Assembly: GCF_039543385.1 (NCBI RefSeq)
Contig: NZ_BAABJQ010000031.1
Location: 1 to 64,000, forward strand
Length of the DNA: 64,000 nucleotides
DNA from: Rugosimonospora acidiphila
Lineage (GTDB): Bacteria > Actinomycetota > Actinomycetes > Mycobacteriales > Micromonosporaceae
Direction: 5' to 3'
The notes under the pieces are model-generated. The model was not told the DNA's origin. It saw only the letters and a program-made list of their open reading frames with translations, and did no database searches. Shown piece by piece: positions 9,065 to 16,978 of this stretch; position 1 is the first letter of the stretch; the number at the start of each line of letters is the position of its first letter. The position numbers and the translations under genes were made by a program.

Positions 9065-10510
9065 TCATGACGAGCGCCGCCCGCCGGGCCCGTACACGGT
9101 CCGGCCGTCCTCGCGTTGCTCCTTGGACAGCCGGCGGGTCAGGTAGAGCCCCTCCAGTACGAACTCGATGCCGGCCGCGGCCTCACCTCGGCTCGGCGCG
9201 TCGCCCATGCCGAGCCGTTCCAGCACCTTGGCCAGGCCCGGTACGGTGCCGACCTGGCGGAGCAGCTCGTCGGCGGCGACCAGCTCACCGGTCTCGATGA
9301 CCTCGCCTTCGGCGACGATCTCCGTGAACCCGGACAGGTCCAGCCCGGCCAGCCGGGCCCGGAACGTCTCCGCGGTGGCGGTGCGCAGCAGGTGCCCCAG
9401 GACCTCGATCTCCCGGCCCTCCTCGCCGCTCTCGAACTCCACCTTGCCGCGCAGCGTGCTGGTGACCGAGGCGGTGTCGCCAACCCGGGCCACCGGCTCC
9501 GCCTCGCCGAGCAGGCCGGCGCGGCGCAGCGCGGACGCGGCGACGGTCTCGGCGGCCGCGATCGCGAAGCGGGCGGACACGCCCGAGCGGGAGTCGACCG
9601 ACGACGATTCGCGAACCTCCCGGGTGAACCGGGCGATCACCTCGATCACGTGGTCCGGTACCTGCGCGACGACCTCAGCCTCCTGCCGGATGAGGTCGAT
9701 CTCCAGGTCCAGCTCGATCGGGTAGTGGGTACGGATCTCCGCACCGAACCGGTCCTTGAGCGGCGTGATGATCCGTCCCCGGTTGGTGTAGTCCTCCGGG
9801 TTGGCGCTGGCCACCAGCAGCAGGTCCAACGGCAGCCGCAGCTGGTACCCGCGTACCTGGATGTCCCGTTCTTCCAGCACGTTGAGCAGCGACACCTGGA
9901 TGCGCTCGGCGAGGTCGGGCAGCTCGTTGATGCCGAAGATGCCGCGGTTGGTGCGCGGCACCAGGCCGAAGTGAATGGTCTCGGGGTCGCCCAGGGTCCG
10001 GCCCTGCGCCACCCGGATCGGGTCGACGTCGCCCACCAGGTCGCCGACGCTGGTGTCCGGGGTCGCCAACTTCTCCCCGTACCGCAACGAACGGTGCAGC
10101 CAGGCCACCGGCAGGTCGTCCCCGGCCTCCTCGGCGAGCCGGCGCGCGGCCGGCGTGATGGGGTGGAACGGGTGCTCGTTGAGCTCGGAGCCGGCGATCA
10201 CCGGGGTCCACTCGTCGAGCAGGTTCACGAGCGAGCGCATGACCCGGGTCTTGCCCTGGCCGCGCTCGCCCAGCAGCACCATGTCGTGGCCGGCCAGCAC
10301 CGCGCGCTCGACCTCGGGCAGCACGGTGTCCTCGTACCCGACGATGCCGGGGAACCGGGGTCGGTCCTCGCGCATCCTGGCGAGCAGGTTCTCGCGCAGC
10401 TCCTGCTTGACCGTGCGGTACCGGTGGCCGGCCGCGCGGAGGGCGCCAACCGTGCGCGGCAGGTCGGCGGGCGGGGTCGGGGTGATCGTCTGCGGCGTTG
10501 AAGTCACCAC
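9065..10510 (-). CDS. MoxR/magnesium-chelatase-type AAA+ ATPase
   Basis: 481 residues from GTG 10510. Walker A is GERGQGKT at 81-88. The Walker B position reads GIFGINELPDL (190-200), with Asn where most AAA+ proteins have Asp before the catalytic Glu. A sensor-like ASANPED and an arginine-rich PLKDRFGAEI follow, and the C-terminal part is helical. It resembles the ChlI/MoxR clade and should hydrolyse ATP to drive the VWA protein encoded next (54-base gap). The role in the cell is unproven. The start is supported by homologous layout rather than a strong ribosome site. Confidence 0.9.
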   Translation of the reverse strand: MVTSTPQTITPTPPADLPRTVGALRAAGHRYRTVKQELRENLLARMREDRPRFPGIVGYEDTVLPEVERAVLAGHDMVLLGERGQGKTRVMRSLVNLLDEWTPVIAGSELNEHPFHPITPAARRLAEEAGDDLPVAWLHRSLRYGEKLATPDTSVGDLVGDVDPIRVAQGRTLGDPETIHFGLVPRTNRGIFGINELPDLAERIQVSLLNVLEERDIQVRGYQLRLPLDLLLVASANPEDYTNRGRIITPLKDRFGAEIRTHYPIELDLEIDLIRQEAEVVAQVPDHVIEVIARFTREVRESSSVDSRSGVSARFAIAAAETVAASALRRAGLLGEAEPVARVGDTASVTSTLRGKVEFESGEEGREIEVLGHLLRTATAETFRARLAGLDLSGFTEIVAEGEVIETGELVAADELLRQVGTVPGLAKVLERLGMGDAPSRGEAAAGIEFVLEGLYLTRRLSKEQREDGRTVYGPGGRRSS

Positions 10511-10564
10511 TCGACGCTAACGCGGCGAAGGGTGCATCGACACCGGCAGGCGGGGAACGGCTGG

Positions 10565-11449
10565 TTACTCGTCCAGGTCGTGCAATATGCCGGTAAGGAT
10601 CTCCGCGGTGCGGCCGGGCGGATCCGCCTCGACGCAGAGGATCTCCATGGCCTCGGCGTAAAGATCTACGTCGTCCCGTTTGTCGAGATAGAGCGCGCTG
10701 GTGAGCTGCTCGATATAGACCACATCGGGCAGTTCCGGATCTGGGAAGCGCAGGATGCTGAAGGCGCCACCGGCCGCGGCGTGCCCGCCGACGTGGAACC
10801 CGATCACCTGCAGACGCACGTTCGGCATCTTGGTGACCTCGATCAACGCCTCGATCTGGGCGCGCATCACCTTCGCGCCGCCGATCGGCCGGCGCAGCAC
10901 GGCCTCGTCGACCACCGCCCAGAGCTGGGCGGGGCTCGACCGGCTCAGCAGCTGCTGCCGCCTGATCCGCAGGCCGACCCGGCGGTCGATCTCCTCGCCG
11001 CTGGCCTTGCCGTGACCGAGCCGGACCACCTCCCGGGCGTAGTCCTCGGTCTGCAGCAGGCCCGGAACGAACTGCACCTCGTAGGTGCGGATCAGCGAGG
11101 CCGCCGCCTCGAGGCCGAGGTACGACTGGAACCAGCTGGGCAGCACGTCGCCGAACCGGTGCCACCAGCCCGGCGTGTTCGCCTCGCGGGCCAGGGTCAA
11201 CAGCCGGTTGCGCTCGTCATCGTCGTCCAGCCCGTACAACCTGAGCAGGTCGGAGACGTCGCGCTCCTTGAAGCTGACGCGGCCCAGCTCCATCCGGCTG
11301 ATCTTGGACTCGGACGAGCGGATCTCCCAACCGGCGTCCTCGCGGCTGACCCCCTGGGCCTCCCGCAGCCGGCGAAGGTGCGCGCCGAGCAGCATGCGCA
11401 GCACGGTCGGGCCGCCGCCCGCGCCACCTTCGTGCCCAGCCGATGTCAC
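10565..11449 (-). CDS. XRE-family HTH regulator with DUF5753
   Basis: 294 residues from GTG 11449, which has AGGAGGT 6 bases upstream; a longer frame from 11554 has no such site. An N-terminal helix-turn-helix (about 20-75: LRRLREAQGVSREDAGWEI, then SESKISRMELGR) is followed by a DUF5753 domain (about 95-285, including FVPGLLQTEDYAR and the closing E-L-DS-like region). This type is abundant in filamentous actinomycetes and is usually paired with a DUF397 protein, as here: the DUF397 gene lies 163 bases upstream on the same strand. The pair is thought to act as repressor and small modulator in development or antibiotic control. Confidence 0.93.
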   Translation of the reverse strand: MTSAGHEGGAGGGPTVLRMLLGAHLRRLREAQGVSREDAGWEIRSSESKISRMELGRVSFKERDVSDLLRLYGLDDDDERNRLLTLAREANTPGWWHRFGDVLPSWFQSYLGLEAAASLIRTYEVQFVPGLLQTEDYAREVVRLGHGKASGEEIDRRVGLRIRRQQLLSRSSPAQLWAVVDEAVLRRPIGGAKVMRAQIEALIEVTKMPNVRLQVIGFHVGGHAAAGGAFSILRFPDPELPDVVYIEQLTSALYLDKRDDVDLYAEAMEILCVEADPPGRTAEILTGILHDLDE

Positions 11450-11570
11450 GCTGACCTCCTGGATCCCGATGACGGCCGTCGAGCACCGCCCCCTCGGTGC
11501 CCGGGTAAGCATGCCATGGACGCTGGGTGATGGAGCAACCGTGGACCCGGACATCCCGGCGGAACTCGCC

Positions 11571-11597
11571 TATGGGCCGAGACAGACCCGGCCCATA
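11571..11597. promoter_or_regulatory. Inverted repeat between DUF397 and XRE genes
   Basis: TATGGGCC and GGCCCATA form an 8-bp stem with an 11-base loop, 16 bases after the DUF397 stop and about 120 bases before the XRE start. It may attenuate read-through or bind the XRE protein; no T-run follows on the minus strand, so a simple terminator is less convincing. Confidence 0.4.
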
Positions 11598-11612
11598 AGG
11601 ACGGTTGATGCC

Positions 11613-11849
11613 TTATTGGAGGAAGTTGTCGAAATCGCCATCTCGTGCGCCGCCGATGAACGCGGCGATTTCGGCCTGCGTGTAGATAAGTGCCGGACCG
11701 TGCGGATCCCGCGAGTTCCGGATCGCGATCCCGCCGTCCGGCAGGCCGGCCAGCTCCACGCAATTTCCGCTCGGGTTACTGCGGCCGCTCTTCTGCCAGA
11801 TCACGGCGGGCAGCTCACCGGCTGGCATGCCGTTATAAGTCGGGTGCAT
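11613..11849 (-). CDS. DUF397 family protein
   Basis: A 78-residue protein with the full DUF397 signature: WQKSGRSNPSGNCVELA, then a variable strand, IAIRNSRDP and a final LIYTQAEIAAFIGGARDG-F. GAGGAA precedes ATG 11849. DUF397 proteins are small partners of XRE/DUF5753 regulators in actinomycetes and probably modulate them by binding. The neighbouring regulator lies downstream on the same strand. The tail DGDFDNFLQ matches the usual end, so the gene is intact. Confidence 0.93.
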   Translation of the reverse strand: MHPTYNGMPAGELPAVIWQKSGRSNPSGNCVELAGLPDGGIAIRNSRDPHGPALIYTQAEIAAFIGGARDGDFDNFLQ

Positions 11850-12170
11850 GAAGTTCCTCTACCAGGTCCCGGGGAGGGTACGAGGAACGACCGAATGGCC
11901 TCCCCCGCTCCATCCGATTGAGATCGGTCCTCGCGTGGCGGAAGCTTCTGCACGGGCGCGATGCACGTGCATCGGCTCTTGCGCATGCAAGGCACGACGA
12001 GGATGATATCTCATGTGCATCCGTACTTGTCCGTTTACGCTGGGTGGTCAGGCGGCGGATCGCTGACGCAAGTTGGGGCCCCGCGCAGCGCTAATCGCCC
12101 GGTCAAGGACTTGCGCACACGACGGAATCAGCCAACGAGTAGTCACCCACGGTAAGGGACGAGACCGTTG
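11850..12170. promoter_or_regulatory. Divergent control region between DUF397/XRE and GGDEF genes
   Basis: A 321-bp gene-free interval. It contains a perfect 16-bp palindrome CGATGCACGTGCATCG (11959-11974), an imperfect TTGC-GCAT-GCAA just after it (about 11979-11990), and a further GTGCATC at about 12014-12020. The shared GTGCAT core suggests several sites for one regulator, most simply the adjacent XRE protein. No small gene is supported here. Confidence 0.5.
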
Positions 12171-13193
12171 ATGGATCCCCTGGCGCTCGTGGCCGGAGCG
12201 GCCGCGGTATCGGCGATCGGCGCGGGCTGGCACTGGTATGGCCGAGCCAGCCGAGCCGAGGCGGAGGCCACCCTGCTACGCGGCGAGCTGCGCGCCGAAC
12301 GGCACGCGGCCCGGCACGACCCGTTGACCGGCCTTCCCAACCGGCGCACCTTCTACCAGCGCGGGGCGGCGATCGTCGCCGATCCGGCGCACCGGCCCCT
12401 GGCCGTGGTCCTGCTCGACCTGGACGACTTCAAGCTCGTCAACGACGAGTTCGGGCACGCCGTGGGCGATGAGGTACTGGTCACCATCGCCCGGCGCCTC
12501 GCGGCGTACGCCGGCGACAATCTCGTGGCCCGGATCGGCGGCGACGAGTTCGCCGGGCTGTTCGCCAACTCCGTCGCGGGCGGCTCCGGCCCGTACCCGA
12601 CGGGTCAGCGGCTGGCCGAGGCGCTGTCCGCGCCGATGCCGATCGCGGGGCGGACCCTGACCGTCACGGCCTCGGTCGGTGTGGTGCCGCTGATCGGCTA
12701 CGCCGACCTCGCCGGGGCGCTGCGCGACGCCGACGACGCGATGTACCGGGCCAAGCGCCACGCCCGCAGCGCCGGCCGCGTGCCCACCTGGAGCGAGACC
12801 GCCTCCGGTGCCGCCATCAACGGCACCGTAGTCAACGGCACCGCAGTCAACGGCACTGCGGTGGGCGGGACCGGCGGCGGAGCCAACGGCACCGGCTCCG
12901 CGCCGGCCGCCAACCACGCCACGCCGGCGCTGACCCTCATCGCGTCCGGCGGCGCCCAGCTCAGCGCCGCGCCGGTGAGCCCCGCCCCGGCGGCCATCAC
13001 CGCGCCCAGCGCGGTCCCCGCCCTGGCGAGGGTCGCGCAGCCCCGCGCCCTCCCGCCCGGCGCCACCCCGCCCAGCGCCCCCGGCGACCGGCGGCCCCGC
13101 CCGGCGCAGTCCTCGCTGGCCGAAAGGCCCCTACCGGCGTCGCCGCACTCGGCACGCCCCCTGGTCGACGTGACCGTTCACACACCAGAGTAA
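12171..13193 (+). CDS. GGDEF-domain protein (probable diguanylate cyclase)
   Basis: 340 residues from ATG 12171, with AAGGGA upstream. One N-terminal membrane helix (about 4-23), a short charged helix, then a GGDEF domain (about 47-210) with the active signature RIGGDEF at 122-127 and the metal-binding LLDLDDFK at 81-88. It should make cyclic di-GMP at the membrane. The product-inhibition RxxD site reads AGDN, so feedback inhibition is probably missing. After residue 215 comes an unusual low-complexity tail: repeated [VI]NGT units, then a Pro/Ala-rich stretch to the end. A small gene follows after 18 bases, probably in one operon. Confidence 0.9.
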   Translation: MDPLALVAGAAAVSAIGAGWHWYGRASRAEAEATLLRGELRAERHAARHDPLTGLPNRRTFYQRGAAIVADPAHRPLAVVLLDLDDFKLVNDEFGHAVGDEVLVTIARRLAAYAGDNLVARIGGDEFAGLFANSVAGGSGPYPTGQRLAEALSAPMPIAGRTLTVTASVGVVPLIGYADLAGALRDADDAMYRAKRHARSAGRVPTWSETASGAAINGTVVNGTAVNGTAVGGTGGGANGTGSAPAANHATPALTLIASGGAQLSAAPVSPAPAAITAPSAVPALARVAQPRALPPGATPPSAPGDRRPRPAQSSLAERPLPASPHSARPLVDVTVHTPE

Positions 13194-13211
13194 GTAGGAG
13201 GACCCTGCCCA

Positions 13212-13475
13212 ATGGCAGCACCAAACATCGACCCCGACCATCGCAACGCGGCCGAGGTCGCGCCCACGGACAGCTACCGGCCAGCCGACCCGGTCTGGAT
13301 CTACCGGGGCGGGATGTGGCGCTCCGGGATCGTCGAGAGCGCGTCCTCGCGGGCCGCGACGGTGACCTACCGGCCGGCCGGGTCGCGCGGCACCGGGGTG
13401 GACACGCTGACCGCCCGGTACCTGCTGGCCCGGGCCGAGGCCGACCCGACGCTGGATCGCACGCAGGAAAGCTGA
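13212..13475 (+). CDS. Small protein of unknown function coupled to the GGDEF gene
   Basis: 87 residues; AGGAGG lies 11 bases upstream of ATG 13212 and the gap to the GGDEF gene is 18 bases, so the two are probably co-transcribed. The centre, PADPVWIYRGGMWRSGIVESASSRAATVTYRP, looks like a compact beta-barrel (SH3- or Tudor-like strands), followed by a basic GVDTLTARYLLAR helix. No signal peptide or membrane segment. I do not recognise a named family. A role with the cyclase is inferred from position only. Confidence 0.75.
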   Translation: MAAPNIDPDHRNAAEVAPTDSYRPADPVWIYRGGMWRSGIVESASSRAATVTYRPAGSRGTGVDTLTARYLLARAEADPTLDRTQES

Positions 13476-13478
13476 GCT

Positions 13479-13500
13479 TCCGGGGGGACGAGGCCCCGGA
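13479..13500 (+). terminator. Possible hairpin terminator after the GGDEF operon
   Basis: TCCGGGG and CCCCGGA form a 7-bp stem with an 8-base loop, 4 bases past the stop of the 87-residue gene. No T-run follows, as is common in this GC range. Confidence 0.4.
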
Positions 13501-13682
13501 CCCACCCCTTCCCCGAAAATGATCATCGAGGCGGCGCGGGCAGGGTGGCTGCCGGGGAGGCCGGCCGCACATTATGCCCCCTGATGAGGGCGCCGAAACC
13601 CGGTGGCGCCGCCTTCCAACTTTCGGGTGTATCTGGCGGCTACCGCCCGGGAACCCAACCCCAGCCCGGATAGCGTGAAGCC

Positions 13683-14423
13683 GTGCTCGGTCTCCCAGGA
13701 GACGTCACGGCATGCCTGTTCGATCTCGATGGTGTGCTCACTCAAACCGCCTCGGTACACCGGGCGGCATGGCAGGAAACCTTCAACGACTGCCTGAGAC
13801 GGTGGGAGCCAGAGAGTGAGCCGTTGGCGCCTTTCGATCCCGCCGCTGACTATAACGACTATGTGGACGGCCGACCCCGCGCCGACGGGGTCCGATCGTT
13901 CTTCGCGTCCCGGGGCATCACGGTTCCCGAGGGCGAGCCTGACGATCCCCCCGACCGGGACACTGTGTACGGCATCGGCGGCCGCAAGAACCAAATAGTG
14001 CTGCGCCGCATCCGCGAGGACGGGGTCCAGGTGTTCGACGGCGCGGTCGAGTACCTGCGCGCCGTCGAACGTGCCGGGCTGCGCCGCGCCGTCGTCTCCG
14101 CCAGCCAGAACACCCGCGAGGTGCTGCGCGTCACCGGCCTGACGGACCTCTTCGAGGTGATCGTGGACGGCGTGGTCGCGAAGGAAGAGAAGCTGCGCGG
14201 CAAGCCCGAACCCGACACCTTCCTCGCCTGCGCGAAGCGGCTCGGGGTGGAGCCCCGCGCGGCGGTGGTATTCGAGGACGCGGTGGCCGGTGTGGCGGCC
14301 GGGCGGGCCGGTGGATTCGGCTTTGTCGTCGGCGTGGACCGTGTCGGGCACGCCGAGGATCTGCGCCGCAACGGCGCGGACGTGGTCGTGGAGGATCCCG
14401 TCGATCTGTTGGAGAAGCAATGA
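13683..14423 (+). CDS. Beta-phosphoglucomutase-type HAD hydrolase
   Basis: 246 residues from GTG 13683. HAD motif I is FDLDGVLT (catalytic Asp pair), the cap carries the R-K substrate residues expected of beta-phosphoglucomutases (GIGGRKN), motif II is SAS, motif III is in GKPEPD, and motif IV is FEDAVAGV. It should convert beta-glucose 1-phosphate to glucose 6-phosphate in the cytoplasm. Its TGA overlaps the ATG of the GH65 phosphorylase (ATGA), so the two are translationally coupled, which fits: the phosphorylase releases the substrate used here. Two GGCGCC hexamers 10 bases apart lie upstream (13589-13610) and may be regulatory. Confidence 0.92.
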   Translation: MLGLPGDVTACLFDLDGVLTQTASVHRAAWQETFNDCLRRWEPESEPLAPFDPAADYNDYVDGRPRADGVRSFFASRGITVPEGEPDDPPDRDTVYGIGGRKNQIVLRRIREDGVQVFDGAVEYLRAVERAGLRRAVVSASQNTREVLRVTGLTDLFEVIVDGVVAKEEKLRGKPEPDTFLACAKRLGVEPRAAVVFEDAVAGVAAGRAGGFGFVVGVDRVGHAEDLRRNGADVVVEDPVDLLEKQ

Positions 14424-16840
14424 CGGACCACAGCACCTATCCGATCGAGCCGTGGCTGGTTCGCGAGACGCGGCTCGACCTGGATCGGCTGGCCCATTCG
14501 GAGTCGATTTTCGCGCTGTCCAATGGACACATCGGGCTACGCGGCAACCTGGATGAGGGCGAGCCGCACGGGCTGCCGGGCACCTACCTGAACTCGTTCT
14601 GCGAGCTGAGGCCGCTGCCGTACGCGGAGGCGGGGTACGGCTTCCCCGAGTCCGGCGAGACCATCATCAACGTCACGAACGGCAAGCTGATGCGGCTGCT
14701 CGTGGACGACGAACCGTTCGACGTGCGCCACGGCGAACTGCGCTCCCACGAGCGCACCCTGGACCTGCGCGCCGGGACTCTGGAGCGGGCCGTCGAATGG
14801 GTCTCCCCGGCCGGCCGCGAGGTGCGGGTCCGGTCCACCCGGCTGGTCTCGTTCACCCACCGGGCGGTGGCCGCGATCTGCTACGAGGTCGAGCCGCTCA
14901 ACCAGGCGGCCCGGTTCATCCTCCAGTCCGAACTGGTGGCCAACGAGGCCATGCCGCCGCGCAAGAAGGACCCCCGGGTGGCCGAGGTGCTGCACGCGCC
15001 GCTGGCCGCCGAGGAGCACCTGGCCCGGGACGCGGGTGGCCTGCTCATCCACAGCACCAAGGCCAGCGGGCTGCGGGTGGCCGCCGCCATGGACCACCTC
15101 GTGTACGGGCCGGACGACACCCTGGTGGACACCGAGGCGTTCCCGGACTGGGCCCGGACCAGTGTCGCCTGCGTACTGGAGCCCGGGCAGCAGTTGCGGG
15201 TCATCAAGCTGATCGCGTACTCGTGGTCCGGTCGCCGTTCGCTGCCCGCGCTGCGCGACGAGGCGGGTGCCGCCCTGGCCGGGGCGCGGCTCACCGGCTG
15301 GGACGGGCTGTTGGCCGGCCAGCGCGAGTACCTGGACTTGTTCTGGCGCGGCGCCGACATCCGGGTCGACGGCGACCCCGAGGTGCAGCAGGCGATCCGG
15401 TTCGCGCTGTTCGAGGTGCTCCAGGCCGGGGCGCGGGCGGAAAACCGGATGATCGCCGCCAAGGGGCTGACCGGACCGGGCTACGACGGGCACGCGTTCT
15501 GGGACACCGAGACCTTCGTGCTCCCCGTCCTCACGTACACCCATCCGGAGGCCGCGGTGGGGCCGCTGCGCTGGCGGCACGACACGCTGGACGCCGCCCG
15601 GGATCGGGCCGCCACGCTGGGACTGGCCGGCGCCGCGTTCCCCTGGCGTACGATCCGGGGCCAGGAGTGCTCCGCGTACTGGCCGGCCGGCACCGCCGCG
15701 TTCCACATCAACGCCGACATCGCCGACGCCTGCCTGCGGTACGTGCACGCGACCGGGGACCATGACTTCGAGCGGGACTTCGGGGTGGCCCTGCTGGTGG
15801 AGACCGCCCGGCTGTGGCGCTCGCTGGGGCATCACGACCGGCACGGCCGGTACCACATCGACGGCATCACCGGACCGGATGAGTACACGGGCGTCATCGA
15901 CGACAACGTGTACACCAACCTCATGGCGCAGCGGAACTTCAACGCGGCGGCCGACGCGGTCATCCGGTACCCGCAGGTGGCCCGCACCCTCGGCGTCGGC
16001 CAGGAGGAGGCGGCGTCCTGGCGGGACGCGGCCAAGGCCATGCACCTGTCCTACGACGAGGAACTCGGCGTGCACCAGCAGTCCGAGCGGTTCACCCGGC
16101 ACCCGGAGTGGGACTTCGAGGCGACGCCGCAGGAGAAGTACCCGCTGCTGCTGCACTACCCGTACTTCGACCTGTACCGGACCCAGGTCATCAAGCAGGC
16201 CGACGTGGTGCTGGCCATGCACTGGCGCGGTGACGCGTTCAGCGCAGAGGACAAGGCCCGCAACTTCGCCTACTACGAGGAACGCACGGTGCGGGACTCG
16301 TCGCTGTCGGCCTCCACTCAGGCGGTGATGGCGGCCGAGGTGGGCCACCTGGACCTGGCCTACGACTACCTGGGCGAGGTCGCCCTGATGGACCTGCGCG
16401 ACCTCAATCACAACACCGAGGACGGCATCCACATCGCCTCGCTGGCCGGCGCCTGGCTGACCCTGGTGGCCGGCTTCGGCGGCATGCGCGACCACGACGG
16501 GCAACTGTGCTTCGCGCCCCGGCTGCCGCACCAGATCGAGCGGCTCGACTTCGCCCTGCTATGGCGCGGGTTGCGGCTGTGGGTCAGCGTGGGGCCGGAG
16601 GAGGTGACCTACGAGGTACGCGACGGGGACTCCCCGGAGGGCGCCCAGATCGAGCTGTTGCACTACGGCGAGCAGGTCATCATCGAGGTCGGCTCGCCGG
16701 TCACCCGGCCGATTCCGGAGATGCCGCCGGTCGGGCCGGCGCCCCGTCAGCCGGCCGGGCGGGCCCCGCGCCGGCGCAACGGCGGCGACCCGAGCAAGCA
16801 GTCGAGCAAGACCGACGCGCTGTCCGATGAGGACAGTTAA
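14420..16840 (+). CDS. Glycoside hydrolase family 65 disaccharide phosphorylase
   Basis: 806 residues. The N-terminal beta-sandwich (LSNGHIGLRGNLDEG, PGTYLNSFCE) leads to an (alpha/alpha)6 catalytic barrel. The catalytic acid is Glu at about 488 in GITGPDEYTG, and phosphate-contact motifs lie near the STQAVMAAEVGH segment. GH65 enzymes split maltose, trehalose, kojibiose or related disaccharides with phosphate, giving glucose and beta-glucose 1-phosphate. The upstream phosphoglucomutase supports a beta product. The exact sugar cannot be read from sequence. A basic Pro/Arg/Ser tail (last 45 residues) extends past the usual end. Its stop overlaps the stop of the TetR remnant on the other strand. 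Confidence 0.92.
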   Translation: MTDHSTYPIEPWLVRETRLDLDRLAHSESIFALSNGHIGLRGNLDEGEPHGLPGTYLNSFCELRPLPYAEAGYGFPESGETIINVTNGKLMRLLVDDEPFDVRHGELRSHERTLDLRAGTLERAVEWVSPAGREVRVRSTRLVSFTHRAVAAICYEVEPLNQAARFILQSELVANEAMPPRKKDPRVAEVLHAPLAAEEHLARDAGGLLIHSTKASGLRVAAAMDHLVYGPDDTLVDTEAFPDWARTSVACVLEPGQQLRVIKLIAYSWSGRRSLPALRDEAGAALAGARLTGWDGLLAGQREYLDLFWRGADIRVDGDPEVQQAIRFALFEVLQAGARAENRMIAAKGLTGPGYDGHAFWDTETFVLPVLTYTHPEAAVGPLRWRHDTLDAARDRAATLGLAGAAFPWRTIRGQECSAYWPAGTAAFHINADIADACLRYVHATGDHDFERDFGVALLVETARLWRSLGHHDRHGRYHIDGITGPDEYTGVIDDNVYTNLMAQRNFNAAADAVIRYPQVARTLGVGQEEAASWRDAAKAMHLSYDEELGVHQQSERFTRHPEWDFEATPQEKYPLLLHYPYFDLYRTQVIKQADVVLAMHWRGDAFSAEDKARNFAYYEERTVRDSSLSASTQAVMAAEVGHLDLAYDYLGEVALMDLRDLNHNTEDGIHIASLAGAWLTLVAGFGGMRDHDGQLCFAPRLPHQIERLDFALLWRGLRLWVSVGPEEVTYEVRDGDSPEGAQIELLHYGEQVIIEVGSPVTRPIPEMPPVGPAPRQPAGRAPRRRNGGDPSKQSSKTDALSDEDS
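14517..14529. repeat. Interrupted palindrome, GTCCA arms with 1-base centre
   Basis: TGTCCAATGGACA, a variant of the recurrent GTCCA-N3-TGGAC motif, inside the GH65 gene. Confidence 0.6.
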
Positions 16841-16976
16841 ACCCGGTCCGGGCCACGCGATTCGATAAGTGCCGCCATGCCGTCGAGGATGCGCTCCAGG
16901 CCGAAGTCGAACTCGGCGTCCGGCGGGTCCGCCCGGGTCATCACGCCGGACGCGATGAGCCTTTGCGCCGGGGCCG
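16837..16976 (-). pseudogene. C-terminal remnant of a TetR-family regulator
   Basis: Read on the minus strand, the 46 codons before TAA (16837-16839) give APAQRLIASGVM, then DPPDAEFDFGLERILDGMAAL, the hallmark end of the TetR C-terminal ligand domain (E-F-x-FGL-x-RIL-DG). No start codon, DNA-binding domain or upstream frame exists: surE ends directly beside it. It is a decayed gene or deletion remnant. Its stop overlaps that of the GH65 gene by 2 bases. Confidence 0.75.
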
Positions 16977-16978
16977 CA

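Noticed and set aside
7295..9070. Open frame antisense to the VWA gene
   Set aside because: Low-complexity Gln/Arg/His-rich translation without a start site or similarity.
14537..16531. Long open frame antisense to the GH65 gene
   Set aside because: No recognisable protein and no ribosome site; GH65 on the plus strand explains the region.
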